Shown here: one piece after another, positions 33,688 to 43,121 of the stretch
Layout of the letters: each line of letters begins with the position of its first letter
Position numbering within the stretch: the first letter of the stretch is position 1
From: Porphyromonadaceae bacterium H1
GTDB lineage: Bacteria > Bacteroidota > Bacteroidia > Bacteroidales > Paludibacteraceae
Length of the DNA: 49,284 nucleotides
NCBI GenBank assembly: GCA_001653155.1
Contig: BDEJ01000052.1
Span: forward strand, 1-49,284
Direction: 5' to 3'
Notes under the pieces: model-generated
Told to the model about the DNA's origin: nothing
The model's database searches: none
What the model saw: the letters and a program-made list of their open reading frames with translations, nothing else
Made by a program: the position numbers and the translations under genes

Positions 33688-36060
33688 TTAGGAAAGTCTT
33701 GGTAGCGACCAAACTTTCTTTTTCTTATTAAAATAACTTCCGTAGGCGAATGAGAGCTCATCTGTCTTCGAAGCATTTAATACCAAAGATATGTTGTTTA
33801 GTCTGTTTGCTTCATTCGTTTCGTTTATAAAGCTTATGAACTCCTGAGGCGTATAATTTTCGCGGAAAACAACAAGGCTATTGTCGGCTATGCGATTCAA
33901 CAATTGTGCATCGGATACTACTGCACAAGGAGGCGTGTCGATGATGATGTAGTTAAACTCCTTTTTCAACTCTCCAATCAGCTCCTCTACGCGATCCGAC
34001 AGCAGGAGTTCTGCCGGATTTGGAGGAATGGGGCCGGCCGGTATAACGGAAAGGAAGGGAGATAGTCGCGAGGGTTTTAACATTTCGCTGACATTTTTTG
34101 AAGAATCTGAAAGAAAGAGGCTTAGTCCATTGTTCCTCACGATGCCCAAGCGCTCGCATATTCCGGGGGCTCTCAAATCAAATTCAATCAAAACAACTTT
34201 TTTCTTTGTCAAAGCTAAAGATACGGCAAGATTCGTTGCCACAAAACTCTTGCCTTCTCCGCTGATACATGATGTTATCAAAATAACCGGAGCTTGCTTG
34301 TTGCCCATCAAAAAATGGAGATTGGCCCGGATAGTTTTGAAAGCCTCTGTTTCGGGAGAATTTACTCCTTCTTTTATGAGGAAAGCTCCTTGAGGATCTT
34401 TTATGACAGGTATGCTCCCGAGAAAGGGGAGAGGCAAGGCTCTCGTCAGCTCTTTGCTGCTTCGTATTTTATTGTTGATGATGTTCAGTATCGATATGGC
34501 TCCAGCGGGAAGCAGCAGGCCGACAATAAGTGCTATCATGAAAATCATCCCCTTTTTAGGCGATACGGGCATCAAAGATGCGTTTGCCGAGTCGAATACT
34601 TTTGCCGGAGGAATAGAACTGGCTAAAGCCAAAGCTGTTTCTTCCTGCTTTTGCAAAAGGAAGACAAACAACTCTTCTTTTATCTTCTGTTGCCTGCTTA
34701 TTTCTATAAACTCACGTTCCTGAGTGGGCATGCCTTTTATGTTTGATTCCAATTCTTTGGTTTTTAGCTCGTTTTCTCTTAAAGAAATGTTTATTTCTTC
34801 TTTTGCTGATCGGATGCTCGACAGGATGTTTTCTCTCATTAGAGCTAAATCATCCTCCAACTGAAGTACAACTGGGTTTTGCTCGTTGGTAATACGCAAG
34901 AGCCGAATGCGTTCCAACAAAGTTTCGTTGTACTTGTCTATGGAAAGTTGTAGCCTATGATTGGGGCCGATACTTGGTAGTAAAGGCTCTTCCGGGGAAT
35001 TTTTCAGAGAAATGGATGTGAATCGTTTTTCTTTATCATTGATGAATATCTCCAAATGGTTTATGATTTGCAAATCCGTTTTCAGCCGCGTACGCTCCGT
35101 TTGGTATTGAGTCAGCAAGGAGAAAATAATATCACCCTGCCGGCTTATATTCGTCATTTTGTTCTGTCTCTTGTAGTTTTCTACCCGTTGCTCTATGTCG
35201 GATAGTTCTTTTTCAATGAAAGATAGCCGGTCTTCGATAAAGGCTTTCCCTTTCGAAGATGTTGAAGCTTGGTCTTTCACTGCGATGGAGTTGTAGGTGT
35301 CTATCAGCTTGTTCAGTATGTCTATGGCTTTGGGAGTACAAGCCGATTGCTGCTTTATCGTAATGGCGTTGGATTTCTTGTCATTTAAGGAAACGGAAAT
35401 ACTCCCTTTGTATAGTTCAACAGCGATTTCGGTCGGATATGATACGATTTTATAAGATACGCCTTTGTCAAGACTTTTCGAAGCCTCGATGCGAAAAATC
35501 CCTTCTGGCATTTCGATCGCTGTCTGTAAATCCTCAAGGAAAAATTTCCGATTTTCCTTGCCTATTTTTACTTTAACTTTATATCCCTTGTCGTTTTGAG
35601 AAACGTAAAATTCTATTGAGGCCGGAAATTTATCGTTGAAATCGGTGGAGGGAAGGATTAGCTTGATTGGAGAGTCTTTGTAAAGCTCCGTATACTGCCA
35701 CTTGTCTTTACGGTAATAGCTTGTTTGTAGCTCGAGCGATCGAACTACTTCTCTTATCATGTTTTTGGATCGCAGAATCTGTATTTCATCCTCGACATCT
35801 TTTAATACGGGAGCCAATCCGACAGCCTGAAGTATGGCTTGTTTGGATATATCCTCACCCTTGGAGGCATCCTTATGCAAAAGAATACTTGCCTGAACGT
35901 TATATTGTGTCGGCGTTCTTTTTATAGATATGAAGGCTACCGATAGTGAGAGAATCACTGAGATTAGAAAATAATACCAAAATTTTGTGTAAGCTTTCAG
36001 AATTTCTCGTATGTCTATAACTTCTGATTGCTTATGATTCGTACGGGCTGTTGTATTCAT
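33688..36060 (-). CDS. Wzc-like polysaccharide co-polymerase / BY-kinase
   Basis: The 790-aa inner-membrane protein controls export and chain length of a capsule or exopolysaccharide. N-terminal Wzz domain: first membrane segment at about 32-48 (YYFLISVILSLSVAFISI), then a long periplasmic part with coiled coil (about 280-470, with FIEDRLSFIEKELSDIEQR) and a GNVR-like stretch before the second membrane segment (about 510-530). The cytoplasmic ATPase has Walker A SCISGEGKSFVATN, an A' motif VLIEFDLRAPG (Glu where Asp is usual) and Walker B YIIIDTPPC. The C-terminus lacks the tyrosine cluster used for autophosphorylation in Wzc; only FAYGSYF is present, followed by a basic KKKK stretch. Paired with the Wza-like lipoprotein gene 42 bases upstream. 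Confidence 0.9.
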   Translation of the reverse strand: MNTTARTNHKQSEVIDIREILKAYTKFWYYFLISVILSLSVAFISIKRTPTQYNVQASILLHKDASKGEDISKQAILQAVGLAPVLKDVEDEIQILRSKNMIREVVRSLELQTSYYRKDKWQYTELYKDSPIKLILPSTDFNDKFPASIEFYVSQNDKGYKVKVKIGKENRKFFLEDLQTAIEMPEGIFRIEASKSLDKGVSYKIVSYPTEIAVELYKGSISVSLNDKKSNAITIKQQSACTPKAIDILNKLIDTYNSIAVKDQASTSSKGKAFIEDRLSFIEKELSDIEQRVENYKRQNKMTNISRQGDIIFSLLTQYQTERTRLKTDLQIINHLEIFINDKEKRFTSISLKNSPEEPLLPSIGPNHRLQLSIDKYNETLLERIRLLRITNEQNPVVLQLEDDLALMRENILSSIRSAKEEINISLRENELKTKELESNIKGMPTQEREFIEISRQQKIKEELFVFLLQKQEETALALASSIPPAKVFDSANASLMPVSPKKGMIFMIALIVGLLLPAGAISILNIINNKIRSSKELTRALPLPFLGSIPVIKDPQGAFLIKEGVNSPETEAFKTIRANLHFLMGNKQAPVILITSCISGEGKSFVATNLAVSLALTKKKVVLIEFDLRAPGICERLGIVRNNGLSLFLSDSSKNVSEMLKPSRLSPFLSVIPAGPIPPNPAELLLSDRVEELIGELKKEFNYIIIDTPPCAVVSDAQLLNRIADNSLVVFRENYTPQEFISFINETNEANRLNNISLVLNASKTDELSFAYGSYFNKKKKVWSLPRLS

Positions 36061-36102
36061 TGTTTTCAGAGCTTTTTTGTTGTGTGATTAGGGATTCGGA
36101 TT

Positions 36103-36804
36103 TTAGCGATTAGGTACATATACTACATCGTTTTGTTGCAAGTAGTAATATGGGGAGAAGAAAACTTTGTTTGAGCTTAAATCCAGCTGTCCGAACTCCA
36201 ACTTGCCGTTATTCTCTCGGATTATCAAGATGTTTTTTCTGTTCCCATGGGGGCTAATGTCTCCCGCCATTCCCAATGCTTCTAAAACTGAAATACGCCC
36301 ATTGCTGATCGAAAAACTCCCCGGATTTTTAACTTCTCCTAAAACCGTTATTCGATAATTGATAAGACGTATGTTTACAATAGGGTTTTTTAAATAAGGC
36401 TCCAACTTCTTGTTAATAAGCTCAATAGATTCTGACATCTTAAGCCCTCCGAGTTTGATTTTCCCTATCACCGGCATTTGAACTTCGCCTGCTTGATTTA
36501 TTTCATAAGTTTGCACTTGCAGGTTACCGAGAGAGCATGTAAACTGCTCTTCATGTTGTTTAGGAAGACCAAAAAAGGGTAAGTTAAAAGGAGTTGTAGC
36601 CTGACTAAGTTCCGAGGAAACTAAAATAGAGAGTAAATCTCCGGAATGAAACCGGATCTCACGTGAAGCTTTCAAGTTTTTATATAAAGAATCGCTTGGT
36701 AGAGCCTCTCCTTGGCTGAAGTAGCTTATCTCCTTTGAACTGCTGCAGCTTGATAGGAGGTAAAAAACAAAACACACTATGATAAATATACTATTCTTCT
36801 TCAT
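36103..36804 (-). CDS. Wza-like polysaccharide export lipoprotein
   Basis: The 233-aa lipoprotein (signal ending YLLSSC-SSSK) carries the polysaccharide export (Poly_export) domain at about 55-150 (IRFHSGDLLSILVSSELSQ, VQMPVIGKIKLGGLKMSE) and one SLBB domain at about 155-232 (ITVLGEVKNPGSFSISNGRISVLEALGMAGDIS, ending QQNDVVYVPNR). It should form the periplasmic to outer-membrane channel for the polysaccharide assembled with the Wzc-like protein. It is shorter than E. coli Wza and lacks its C-terminal outer-membrane helix, as usual in Bacteroidota. It is first in the wza-wzc unit. Confidence 0.93.
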   Translation of the reverse strand: MKKNSIFIIVCFVFYLLSSCSSSKEISYFSQGEALPSDSLYKNLKASREIRFHSGDLLSILVSSELSQATTPFNLPFFGLPKQHEEQFTCSLGNLQVQTYEINQAGEVQMPVIGKIKLGGLKMSESIELINKKLEPYLKNPIVNIRLINYRITVLGEVKNPGSFSISNGRISVLEALGMAGDISPHGNRKNILIIRENNGKLEFGQLDLSSNKVFFSPYYYLQQNDVVYVPNR

Positions 36805-36930
36805 GGTCCAGTTTGTTATAATGTTGCAAAAACTTTTTTCTTTTTTATTAGTTTTGTTTTAACGAAAAATTCTCTTGATAGGCCTTGACAAAGAGCTGAT
36901 TCTTTCGAAAAAATCATTCATAGATGAGTG

Positions 36931-36962
36931 CAAAAGTAATGAAAATCGAATGGATGTACAAT
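36931..36962 (-). promoter_or_regulatory. Promoter of the polysaccharide export genes
   Basis: On the minus strand a -7 box TACTTTTG (36931-36938) lies 20 bases from ATTG (36959-36962, one mismatch to TTTG). This fits the Bacteroidota consensus. The predicted start near 36925 leaves a leader of about 120 bases before the Wza-like gene. Confidence 0.55.
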
Positions 36963-37083
36963 TCTCCGAACACGACAATTAAATACTCAAGCTATAAAAA
37001 AAGCAAATAAACTTGGAAGATCGTTTTTAATTTCCTTTCTTTGATACGCTTTTTTAATAATGACTTTGAATAATAATGTATAT

Positions 37084-38457
37084 ATGGATACTGTTAGAAA
37101 TTATGTTCAGTCAAATTTAGATCGCTTCCTTGAGGAGCTTTTTGTGTTAATTCGAATACCAAGTATAAGCGCTCAGAGTAAGCATCAGGCTGATATGTTG
37201 CGTTGTGCTGAACAGTGGAAAGTTTTTCTGTTGGCTGCCGGTGTAGATCGTGCTGAGGTTTTACCCACGAAAGGGCATCCGGCCGTTTTTGCGGAAAAGA
37301 TTATTGATCCGTCTTTACCCACCGTTTTGGTTTACGGGCATTACGATGTGATGCCGGCCGAACCTTTTGAACTTTGGGATTCGCCTCCCTTCGAACCGGA
37401 AATACGGGATGGTAAAATTTATGCTCGTGGGGCGGATGATGATAAAGGGCAGTCTTTTATGCATGCAAAGGCATTCGAGTACCTTGTGCGGGAAAAACAG
37501 TTGAAATGCAACGTCAAATTTCTGATAGAAGGAGAGGAGGAGATCGGTTCGGCCAATCTCGAAGCTTTTTGTGTAGAGCATAAAGATATGCTTCGCTGCG
37601 ATTTGATTCTGGTTTCGGATACCAGTATCCTCGAAGCGGATCTGCCCAGTATAACGACCGGGCTCAGGGGCTTGGCTTATTGGCAGATAGAGCTTTCGTC
37701 TTCAGCCATTGACTTGCACTCCGGACTGTTTGGAGGGGCGGTCGCTAATCCGGCTGTGGAGCTTTCCAGAATACTTTCTCAGCTAATCGATGATAAGGGG
37801 CGTATAACGATACCGCACTTTTATGATGATGTCGAGGCTGTTTCCCAAGCCGAGCGAGATCTTATTGCTCAAATACCCTTTGATGTGGCAGCTTATAAGA
37901 AAGAGATCGGTATAAACGATATTCATGGAGAGGAGGGGTATAGCACCATCGAGCGTACCGGGATTCGTCCCTCTTTGGATGCTTGTGGTATCTGGAGCGG
38001 TTATACCGGCGAAGGAACAAAGACGGTGCTGCCTGCTAAGGCCTATGCCAAACTCTCGGCGCGTCTCGTTCCCAATCAACAATCCGAAAAAATTGCCCAG
38101 TTGGTAGCCGAACACATTCGATCGATTACTCCTCCTTATGTTAAGGTTAAGGTGGATTTTCTGCATGGTGCGGAAAGCTATGTCTATCCCATTGACTCGG
38201 AGGCCTATCGAGCTGCCGAAAGAGCCTACGAAAAAGTTTTTGGGAAGCGTCCTCTCCCCGTACGTAGTGGTGGAAGCATCGGAGTTGTTCCCTTGTTCGA
38301 GAAAGTGCTTGGAGTTAAGCCTCTTTTGATTGGCTTTGGCTTGAAAACAGACGCAATCCATTCGCCGAATGAAAACTATCCGGTAGAAATGTTTATTAAA
38401 GGCATCGAAACAATTATCGCCTTTTACAAAGAATTAACGATAGACAAAAAGAACTGA
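37084..38457 (+). CDS. M20-family dipeptidase
   Basis: The 457-aa cytoplasmic metallopeptidase is PepV/CNDP-like. Zinc and active-site motifs are present: LVYGHYDVMPAEP (zinc His, catalytic Asp), ARGADDDKGQSFMHAKA (bridging Asp), IEGEEEIGSANLEAF (base Glu, zinc Glu), LVSDTSIL (zinc Asp) and the C-terminal zinc His in KTDAIHSPNE. The lid domain has SSAIDLHSGLFGGAVANP. I prefer the ATG at 37084 (MDTVRNYVQSNLDRFLEELF), which matches the usual start of this family; an upstream ATG at 37060 adds eight residues. It probably cleaves dipeptides from peptide catabolism. No operon partner. Confidence 0.93.
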   Translation: MDTVRNYVQSNLDRFLEELFVLIRIPSISAQSKHQADMLRCAEQWKVFLLAAGVDRAEVLPTKGHPAVFAEKIIDPSLPTVLVYGHYDVMPAEPFELWDSPPFEPEIRDGKIYARGADDDKGQSFMHAKAFEYLVREKQLKCNVKFLIEGEEEIGSANLEAFCVEHKDMLRCDLILVSDTSILEADLPSITTGLRGLAYWQIELSSSAIDLHSGLFGGAVANPAVELSRILSQLIDDKGRITIPHFYDDVEAVSQAERDLIAQIPFDVAAYKKEIGINDIHGEEGYSTIERTGIRPSLDACGIWSGYTGEGTKTVLPAKAYAKLSARLVPNQQSEKIAQLVAEHIRSITPPYVKVKVDFLHGAESYVYPIDSEAYRAAERAYEKVFGKRPLPVRSGGSIGVVPLFEKVLGVKPLLIGFGLKTDAIHSPNENYPVEMFIKGIETIIAFYKELTIDKKN

Positions 38458-38612
38458 TCTGTTTGTTAATCAGATGTTTATTTTGAGTGTTACGGTGGAG
38501 CTTTTCTCCTCTCTGAAAAATGGCGATAAAAAATTTTGCCGGCTCAAAAGAAATATCTAAATTTATTGCAAATTAAGAAACACATTTTTTTTAATCCTTA
38601 ATACATATATTT

Positions 38613-38867
38613 ATGACTAAGACAATCACTTTCAATGAACTGCGCAAGATAAAAGATGCGCTTCCGAGCGGTAGTATGACTAAGATTGCCGCAGAGCTCG
38701 GTTTGAACGAAGAAACGGTGCGTAATTACTTTGGAGGTCACAACTATAAAGACGGAAAGAGCTGCGGTATTCACATAGAAGCTGGTCCCGATGGAGGCTT
38801 GGTTATGTTGGACGATACGCAGATATTGGACGTGGCCCTTCGCATAATAGAAGAAAATAAAGCATAA
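38613..38867 (+). CDS. Small HTH-type DNA-binding protein
   Basis: The 84-aa protein begins with a helix-turn-helix (LRKIKDALPSGSMTKIAAELGLNEETVRNYFGG, about 9-42). A Gly-rich hairpin (GGHNYKDGKSCGIHIEAGPDGGLVML) and a final helix follow. The HTH resembles that of LacI/Cro-type regulators, but no ligand domain is present. It looks like a conserved small Bacteroidota protein whose targets are unknown. It stands alone between the dipeptidase and galK genes. Confidence 0.75.
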   Translation: MTKTITFNELRKIKDALPSGSMTKIAAELGLNEETVRNYFGGHNYKDGKSCGIHIEAGPDGGLVMLDDTQILDVALRIIEENKA

Positions 38868-39001
38868 AAGCTAAAAATCCGTAGCAAAATCTAAGGACGA
38901 ACTTTTTTGATTCAAAGACCTTTCTGTTCTTCCTGATTTTTTTTCTACGGGTTTGTTTTATGCAAGTTTTACAATAAAATAATACCAAAAGAAACATTCC
39001 T

Positions 39002-40162
39002 ATGACAGTTTCAGAATTAAAATCAGCCTTCCAATCGGCTTACGGTAAACCGGCCGAAGCTGTTTACTTCTCTCCGGGCCGTGTGAATCTTATCGGGGAG
39101 CATACCGACTACAACGGCGGTTCCGTTTTTCCATGCGCTTTAAGCTTTGGAGCTTACTTGCTGCTGGCTAAAAATGACAAAAACGAAGTTAGCTTCAAAT
39201 CCTTGAATCAACCTGAAGTGCTTTCGCTTCCCTTTGATCGCTTGACTCAACGTCTTGAGAAATCATGGGTTAACTATCCCTTAGGTGTATTTGCTCAGTT
39301 TATTAAACGGGGAGTAAGCATTAAACAGGGATACGATATTCTGATTTGGGGCGACGTCCCCAATGGAGCCGGCTTATCCTCTTCCGCTGCGCTCGAGGTG
39401 GTTACGGCTTATGCCCTGAATGACCAGCTGGGAAGCGGATTTAATCGTAGCGAACTGGCTCGGATCGGACAAAAAGCCGAGCATGAGTTTGCCTTGGTTA
39501 ATTGCGGCATTATGGATCAGTTCGCTTCTGCAAACGGGAAAAAGGACCATGCTATACACCTCAACTGCGACACCCTCGATTTTGAATTGGTTCCGGTGAA
39601 GCTCGAGGGGGTGAAGATTCTCATCTCGAATACCCACAGTCCGCATAAACTCGACTCGGGCGCTTACAACGAGCGAGTTGCCCAATGTAAGAAAGCTGTG
39701 GAGCAACTTAATAAAGTCCGTCCTCTGAAATTTTTGGCCGAGCTGACGGAAGAGGAGTTTCGGAAAATAGAATCGGCGATTACCGATCCGGTTGCACATA
39801 AGCGGGCCCGTCACGTTGTGGGTGAGGTACAGCGCACGAAAGATGCCGTTAAGGCTTTGAAAGCCGGTAACCTGAAGAAGTTCGGAGAGCTGATGAATGC
39901 CTCTCATGTCTCTTTGCGCGACGACTATGAAGTAACCGGTCCGGAGCTCGATGCAATGGCCGAAGAAGCTTGGAAGATCGATGGAGTCATTGGTTCTCGC
40001 ATGACCGGTGGAGGCTTTGGCGGTTGTACGGTTTCTCTGGTTAAGGACGAAGCTATTGACAACTTCATCAAGCAGGTAGGAGAGGCTTATGAAAGAAGAA
40101 TTGGCATAAAACCCGAGTTCTATGTGGCTGAGATTGGCGATGGAGCCTCTAAATTGGCTTAA
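39002..40162 (+). CDS. galK: Galactokinase
   Basis: The 386-aa GHMP kinase phosphorylates galactose at C1, entering the Leloir pathway. It shows all three GHMP motifs: SPGRVNLIGEHTDYNGG at about 24 (galactose binding), GDVPNGAGLSSSAALEV at about 118 (ATP loop) and SRMTGGGFGGCTVSLV at about 330. The catalytic Asp is in NCGIMDQFASANG. It is followed 111 bases later by galM, with a hairpin between. The hexose uridylyltransferase and a transporter gene often linked to galK are not nearby. Confidence 0.97.
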   Translation: MTVSELKSAFQSAYGKPAEAVYFSPGRVNLIGEHTDYNGGSVFPCALSFGAYLLLAKNDKNEVSFKSLNQPEVLSLPFDRLTQRLEKSWVNYPLGVFAQFIKRGVSIKQGYDILIWGDVPNGAGLSSSAALEVVTAYALNDQLGSGFNRSELARIGQKAEHEFALVNCGIMDQFASANGKKDHAIHLNCDTLDFELVPVKLEGVKILISNTHSPHKLDSGAYNERVAQCKKAVEQLNKVRPLKFLAELTEEEFRKIESAITDPVAHKRARHVVGEVQRTKDAVKALKAGNLKKFGELMNASHVSLRDDYEVTGPELDAMAEEAWKIDGVIGSRMTGGGFGGCTVSLVKDEAIDNFIKQVGEAYERRIGIKPEFYVAEIGDGASKLA

Positions 40163-40215
40163 TACTTGTAGCTCCCTGTCTTTTTCTTTGAAAAGAATGA
40201 TTTAAAATTAAAACC

Positions 40216-40258
40216 AACCCTTTCGGAAGCATCCCGGCGGATGCCTTTCGAAAGGGTT
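40216..40258 (+). other. Nested palindrome between galK and galM
   Basis: The outer arms AACCCTTTCG / CGAAAGGGTT (40216-40225, 40249-40258) and the inner arms GCATCC / GGATGC (40229-40234, 40239-40244) make a long hairpin. No T-run follows, so it is at best a weak galK terminator. It covers the upstream part of the long galM frame, supporting the later galM start. Confidence 0.5.
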
Positions 40259-40273
40259 CTATCTATTTACATA

Positions 40274-41302
40274 ATGCAGGATTTTATTGAATTTGACAAC
40301 AAGAAGGTTTCTTTTTACACCTTAGTGAATAAGAACGGAATATCTGTCGATATAACAAATTATGGCGCCAAAATTATGCGCTTGGTCGTTCCGGATAAAA
40401 ACGGAAATTTTGATGACGTAGTGCTTGGCTTTGATACCTTCGACGACTATGTAAATAAAGAAGAATATTTCGGTGCTGTTTGCGGACGTTTTGCCAATCG
40501 CATCGGAGGGGGCCGGTTTGTTTTGGATGGCGTGGAATACTCCCTGCCGATAAATAATGGCCCTAATCATTTACATGGCGGTGTGGATGCTTTCAACTCT
40601 CAGGTATGGGAAGTTGTTTCGGTTTCCGAACAAGTGCTTGTGCTGGAATACTTTTCAGCCGATGGTGAAGAGGGCTATCCCGGTAACCTGAATGTGCGGG
40701 TTACTTATGAACTTACAAACGAGAATGAAGTGAAAATACACTACGAGGCAACTACCGACAAAGCGACAGTTATCGGACTCTGTAATCACTCATATTTTAA
40801 CCTGAAAGGAGCGGGTAGTGGCTCGATCAGAGATCATTACCTGCAGCTGAATGCCGACTTCCATACAGCCCTTGACGGAGACGCTTGTCCTACGGGAGAG
40901 ATCCTTTCCGTGAAGGATTCGCCTTACGACTTCCGGGAGGCCACTTTAATTGCCGATAGAATTGATCATGAGCTGTATAAACCTGGGCGCGGTATTGACA
41001 ACAATTGGGTTATCCGTAAGCACCAGCCCCGTGAACTCATACTTGCCGGTTACATTTATGAACCCACTACGGGTCGGAAAATGGAAGTGCTGACAACTCA
41101 GCCCGGAATACAAGTGTACACCGGCAATTGGATCGAGAAGAACAAAGGCAAAGACGGGATGGACTACGACGAACAATGCGCGATTTGCCTCGAGGCGCAA
41201 GGCTTTCCGAATGCTCCGAATCTGTCCCACTTCCCCGACTCGACTTTGCGTCCGGGAGAAAAATACGACGAATACTGCATCTATAAGTTTTCGGTAGAAT
41301 AA
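40274..41302 (+). CDS. galM: Cytoplasmic aldose 1-epimerase (mutarotase)
   Basis: The 342-aa enzyme converts beta-D-galactose to the alpha anomer used by galactokinase. Core motifs are GAKIMRLVVPDKNG, GRFANRIGGGRF, NNGPNHLHGGVD (substrate His), GLCNHSYFNLKG (catalytic His), GIDNNWVI and AICLEAQGFPNAPN (catalytic Glu). No signal peptide is present, unlike the PUL paralogue at 7254-8378. The frame opens at 40241, but the region before 40274 is a palindrome, so ATG 40274 (MQDFIEFDNKKVSF) is chosen. It is convergent with the DUF2007 gene, 19 bases apart. Confidence 0.94.
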   Translation: MQDFIEFDNKKVSFYTLVNKNGISVDITNYGAKIMRLVVPDKNGNFDDVVLGFDTFDDYVNKEEYFGAVCGRFANRIGGGRFVLDGVEYSLPINNGPNHLHGGVDAFNSQVWEVVSVSEQVLVLEYFSADGEEGYPGNLNVRVTYELTNENEVKIHYEATTDKATVIGLCNHSYFNLKGAGSGSIRDHYLQLNADFHTALDGDACPTGEILSVKDSPYDFREATLIADRIDHELYKPGRGIDNNWVIRKHQPRELILAGYIYEPTTGRKMEVLTTQPGIQVYTGNWIEKNKGKDGMDYDEQCAICLEAQGFPNAPNLSHFPDSTLRPGEKYDEYCIYKFSVE

Positions 41303-41321
41303 AGCGAATATTCAGAAAAGA

Positions 41322-41558
41322 CTACGACAAATTCTTGTCCGAATGGAACTCGTCGAGTAAGGCAAGCGCTTTGTCGTAGTCATCTTCGAATACCGTGATT
41401 GACAGACCGGTATCAATTTCGTTAAACACCGGATAGAGCTGTGCGAATTGCTGGTTGCCGATAAAGCACTCGATTCCGTTTTGTTTTAATATATCGCAGT
41501 CGATATTAGCTTCGACCATGCTTTGGTAATTCTTCAGTTTGACGGTTTTTTCTTTCAT
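41322..41558 (-). CDS. DUF2007-family small protein
   Basis: The 78-aa cytoplasmic protein has the DUF2007 (putative signal-transducing) pattern: a beta-alpha-beta start in KNYQSMVEANIDCDILKQNGIECFIGN, which reads as a helix over the MVEANI segment, then ITVFEDDYDKALALLDEF. The family is related to the ferredoxin-like PII fold and its function is unknown. It lies 27 bases after the LolD-like ATPase gene on the same strand, possibly co-transcribed. Confidence 0.8.
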   Translation of the reverse strand: MKEKTVKLKNYQSMVEANIDCDILKQNGIECFIGNQQFAQLYPVFNEIDTGLSITVFEDDYDKALALLDEFHSDKNLS

Positions 41559-41585
41559 AGTGAATACTTTTTTGAGGTTTGTGTT

Positions 41586-42269
41586 TTATGGGAAAAAGCT
41601 ATGATTTTCCTTTGTTTCCTGCAGGACAATCCCGTCTTTCATTCGTATTCGTCGGTCGGAAAGCTGAGCCAGCTCGTTATCGTGTGTCACGATTACAATT
41701 GTAAGTCCAAATTTATCGCGCAAGTCGAACAGAAGCTTATGCAATTCTTCTTTATTCTTCGAGTCAAGACTGCCGGAAGGCTCATCGGCCAATATTAAAT
41801 CCGGATTGTTAAGTAAGGCCCGTGCTACTGCGACGCGTTGTTTTTCTCCGCCTGACAGCTCGTTCGGTTTATGATGGGCTCGCTCCGAAAGGTTCAGATA
41901 GGCCAGTAATTCCTTGCTGCGCTCCTTTGTTTCCCTCTCTCGCTTTCGGGCTATCAGGCCCGGTATCATCACGTTTTCCAATGCGGTAAACTCGGGAAGC
42001 AGTTGATGGAACTGGAAAATAAAGCCGATATGTTCGTTGCGATAGGCAGCTAAAGCCTTAGGGCTAAGCTTACTTATGTCTTTGCCTTTCAACAGCACCT
42101 GTCCGCTATCCGCCTTGTCAAGCGTGCCGAGTATTTGAAGGAGGGTCGTTTTTCCGGCTCCGCTTGGCCCTACTATCGACACAACCTCCGCTTGTCGTAC
42201 CGAGAGATCGACTCCTTTCAAGACCTTTAGTTCTCCAAAATTTTTTGTAATGCCAGTTGCTTCTATCAT
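41586..42269 (-). CDS. ABC transporter ATPase, LolD-like
   Basis: The 227-aa ATPase belongs to the MacB/LolD/FtsE group. It has Walker [15 protein letters not shown]-loop [18 protein letters not shown], signature [15 protein letters not shown], Walker [13 protein letters not shown] and the H-loop IVTHDNELA. The [19 protein letters not shown] segment is characteristic of LolD, the ATPase that powers release of outer-membrane lipoproteins. No LolC/E-like permease is adjacent, as is common in Bacteroidota. ATG 42267-42269 is chosen over the upstream one at 42296, which adds nine residues outside the family pattern. Confidence 0.88.
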   Translation of the reverse strand: MIEATGITKNFGELKVLKGVDLSVRQAEVVSIVGPSGAGKTTLLQILGTLDKADSGQVLLKGKDISKLSPKALAAYRNEHIGFIFQFHQLLPEFTALENVMIPGLIARKRERETKERSKELLAYLNLSERAHHKPNELSGGEKQRVAVARALLNNPDLILADEPSGSLDSKNKEELHKLLFDLRDKFGLTIVIVTHDNELAQLSDRRIRMKDGIVLQETKENHSFFP

Positions 42270-42364
42270 CTTTGAATCGGGAAAAACAATCGCCAACGCT
42301 GTGAATACCGATACAAAGATATTCCTTTTTTCTTATCAACTCTCGGTTTCTTGAATAAAAAATG

Positions 42365-42372
42365 TAATTTTG
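42365..42372 (+). promoter_or_regulatory. -7 box upstream of the YgjP-like gene
   Basis: TAATTTTG matches TAnnTTTG 22 bases before the ATG at 42395. The -33 region shows no good TTTG, so this is tentative. Confidence 0.35.
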
Positions 42373-42394
42373 TTTCGGTTTTTTAGGACTGCTT

Positions 42395-43093
42395 ATGTTA
42401 TATGATGCCGATCTGGGTAATATAGACTTTGTGGTGAACTCTCGGGCCAGACGTATATCCGTTCGGATTCTTTACGATGGATTGAGAGTTTCTCTGCCGC
42501 CTTTTTCGACGCCGAGCGACGGGATGGCCTTTGTCAATACCGTCCGCAAGAAACTGAAGGCTCGTAAAGAAAGTCTGAAATATGAATCGGAGCAGATAAG
42601 GATAAGCCCCGGAAAGCTTGTCAAAACCCTTAGTTTCGATATCGAAGCACAATATTCGAGCCGTCGGGCCATATTCTTTTTAAAACAGCCGGATCGGCTC
42701 CTCATTGAGCTGCCTCATGGCATGGATTGCTCGGAGGCTCCCGCGCAAGCAAAACTTTGGGAGGGCTGTGCCTACTTTTTACGTAAGGAGGCTCAAAAAC
42801 TGCTACCCGGTCGGGTCAAAAAACTGGCCGAACAGCAGGGTTTTTCCTTCTCGTCGCTGAGGATACAGTCCAGTAAAACTCGTTGGGGGAGTTGTTCCGC
42901 CCGGAAATCGATTAACTTGTCTTTCTTCTTGCTCTTGCTACCCCCACATTTAATTGATTATGTAATTTTGCACGAGCTGTGTCATACCAAGGTGATGAAT
43001 CACGGTCCGGAGTTTTGGATGTGGATGGATCGAGTTACCGGGAATCGTGCCAAGGAGCTGAACCGGGAATTAAAGCGCTATAGAATACCGTAG
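42395..43093 (+). CDS. YgjP-like (DUF45, M48-type) metallopeptidase domain protein
   Basis: The 232-aa cytoplasmic protein has an N-terminal beta-rich part (SRARRISVRILYDGLRVSLP) and a zinc-peptidase-like C-terminal half. The latter has SSLRIQSSKTRWGSCSARKSINLSFFLL and the zinc motif VILHELCHTKVMNHGPEFW (HExxH plus a downstream His). This is the YgjP/DUF45 pattern. In other bacteria such genes are often next to type I restriction genes, but here the neighbour is dgt, 28 bases downstream on the same strand. The substrate is unknown. Confidence 0.88.
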   Translation: MLYDADLGNIDFVVNSRARRISVRILYDGLRVSLPPFSTPSDGMAFVNTVRKKLKARKESLKYESEQIRISPGKLVKTLSFDIEAQYSSRRAIFFLKQPDRLLIELPHGMDCSEAPAQAKLWEGCAYFLRKEAQKLLPGRVKKLAEQQGFSFSSLRIQSSKTRWGSCSARKSINLSFFLLLLPPHLIDYVILHELCHTKVMNHGPEFWMWMDRVTGNRAKELNRELKRYRIP

Positions 43094-43121
43094 TTTTGGA
43101 AATCAATAATAATATATTTGA

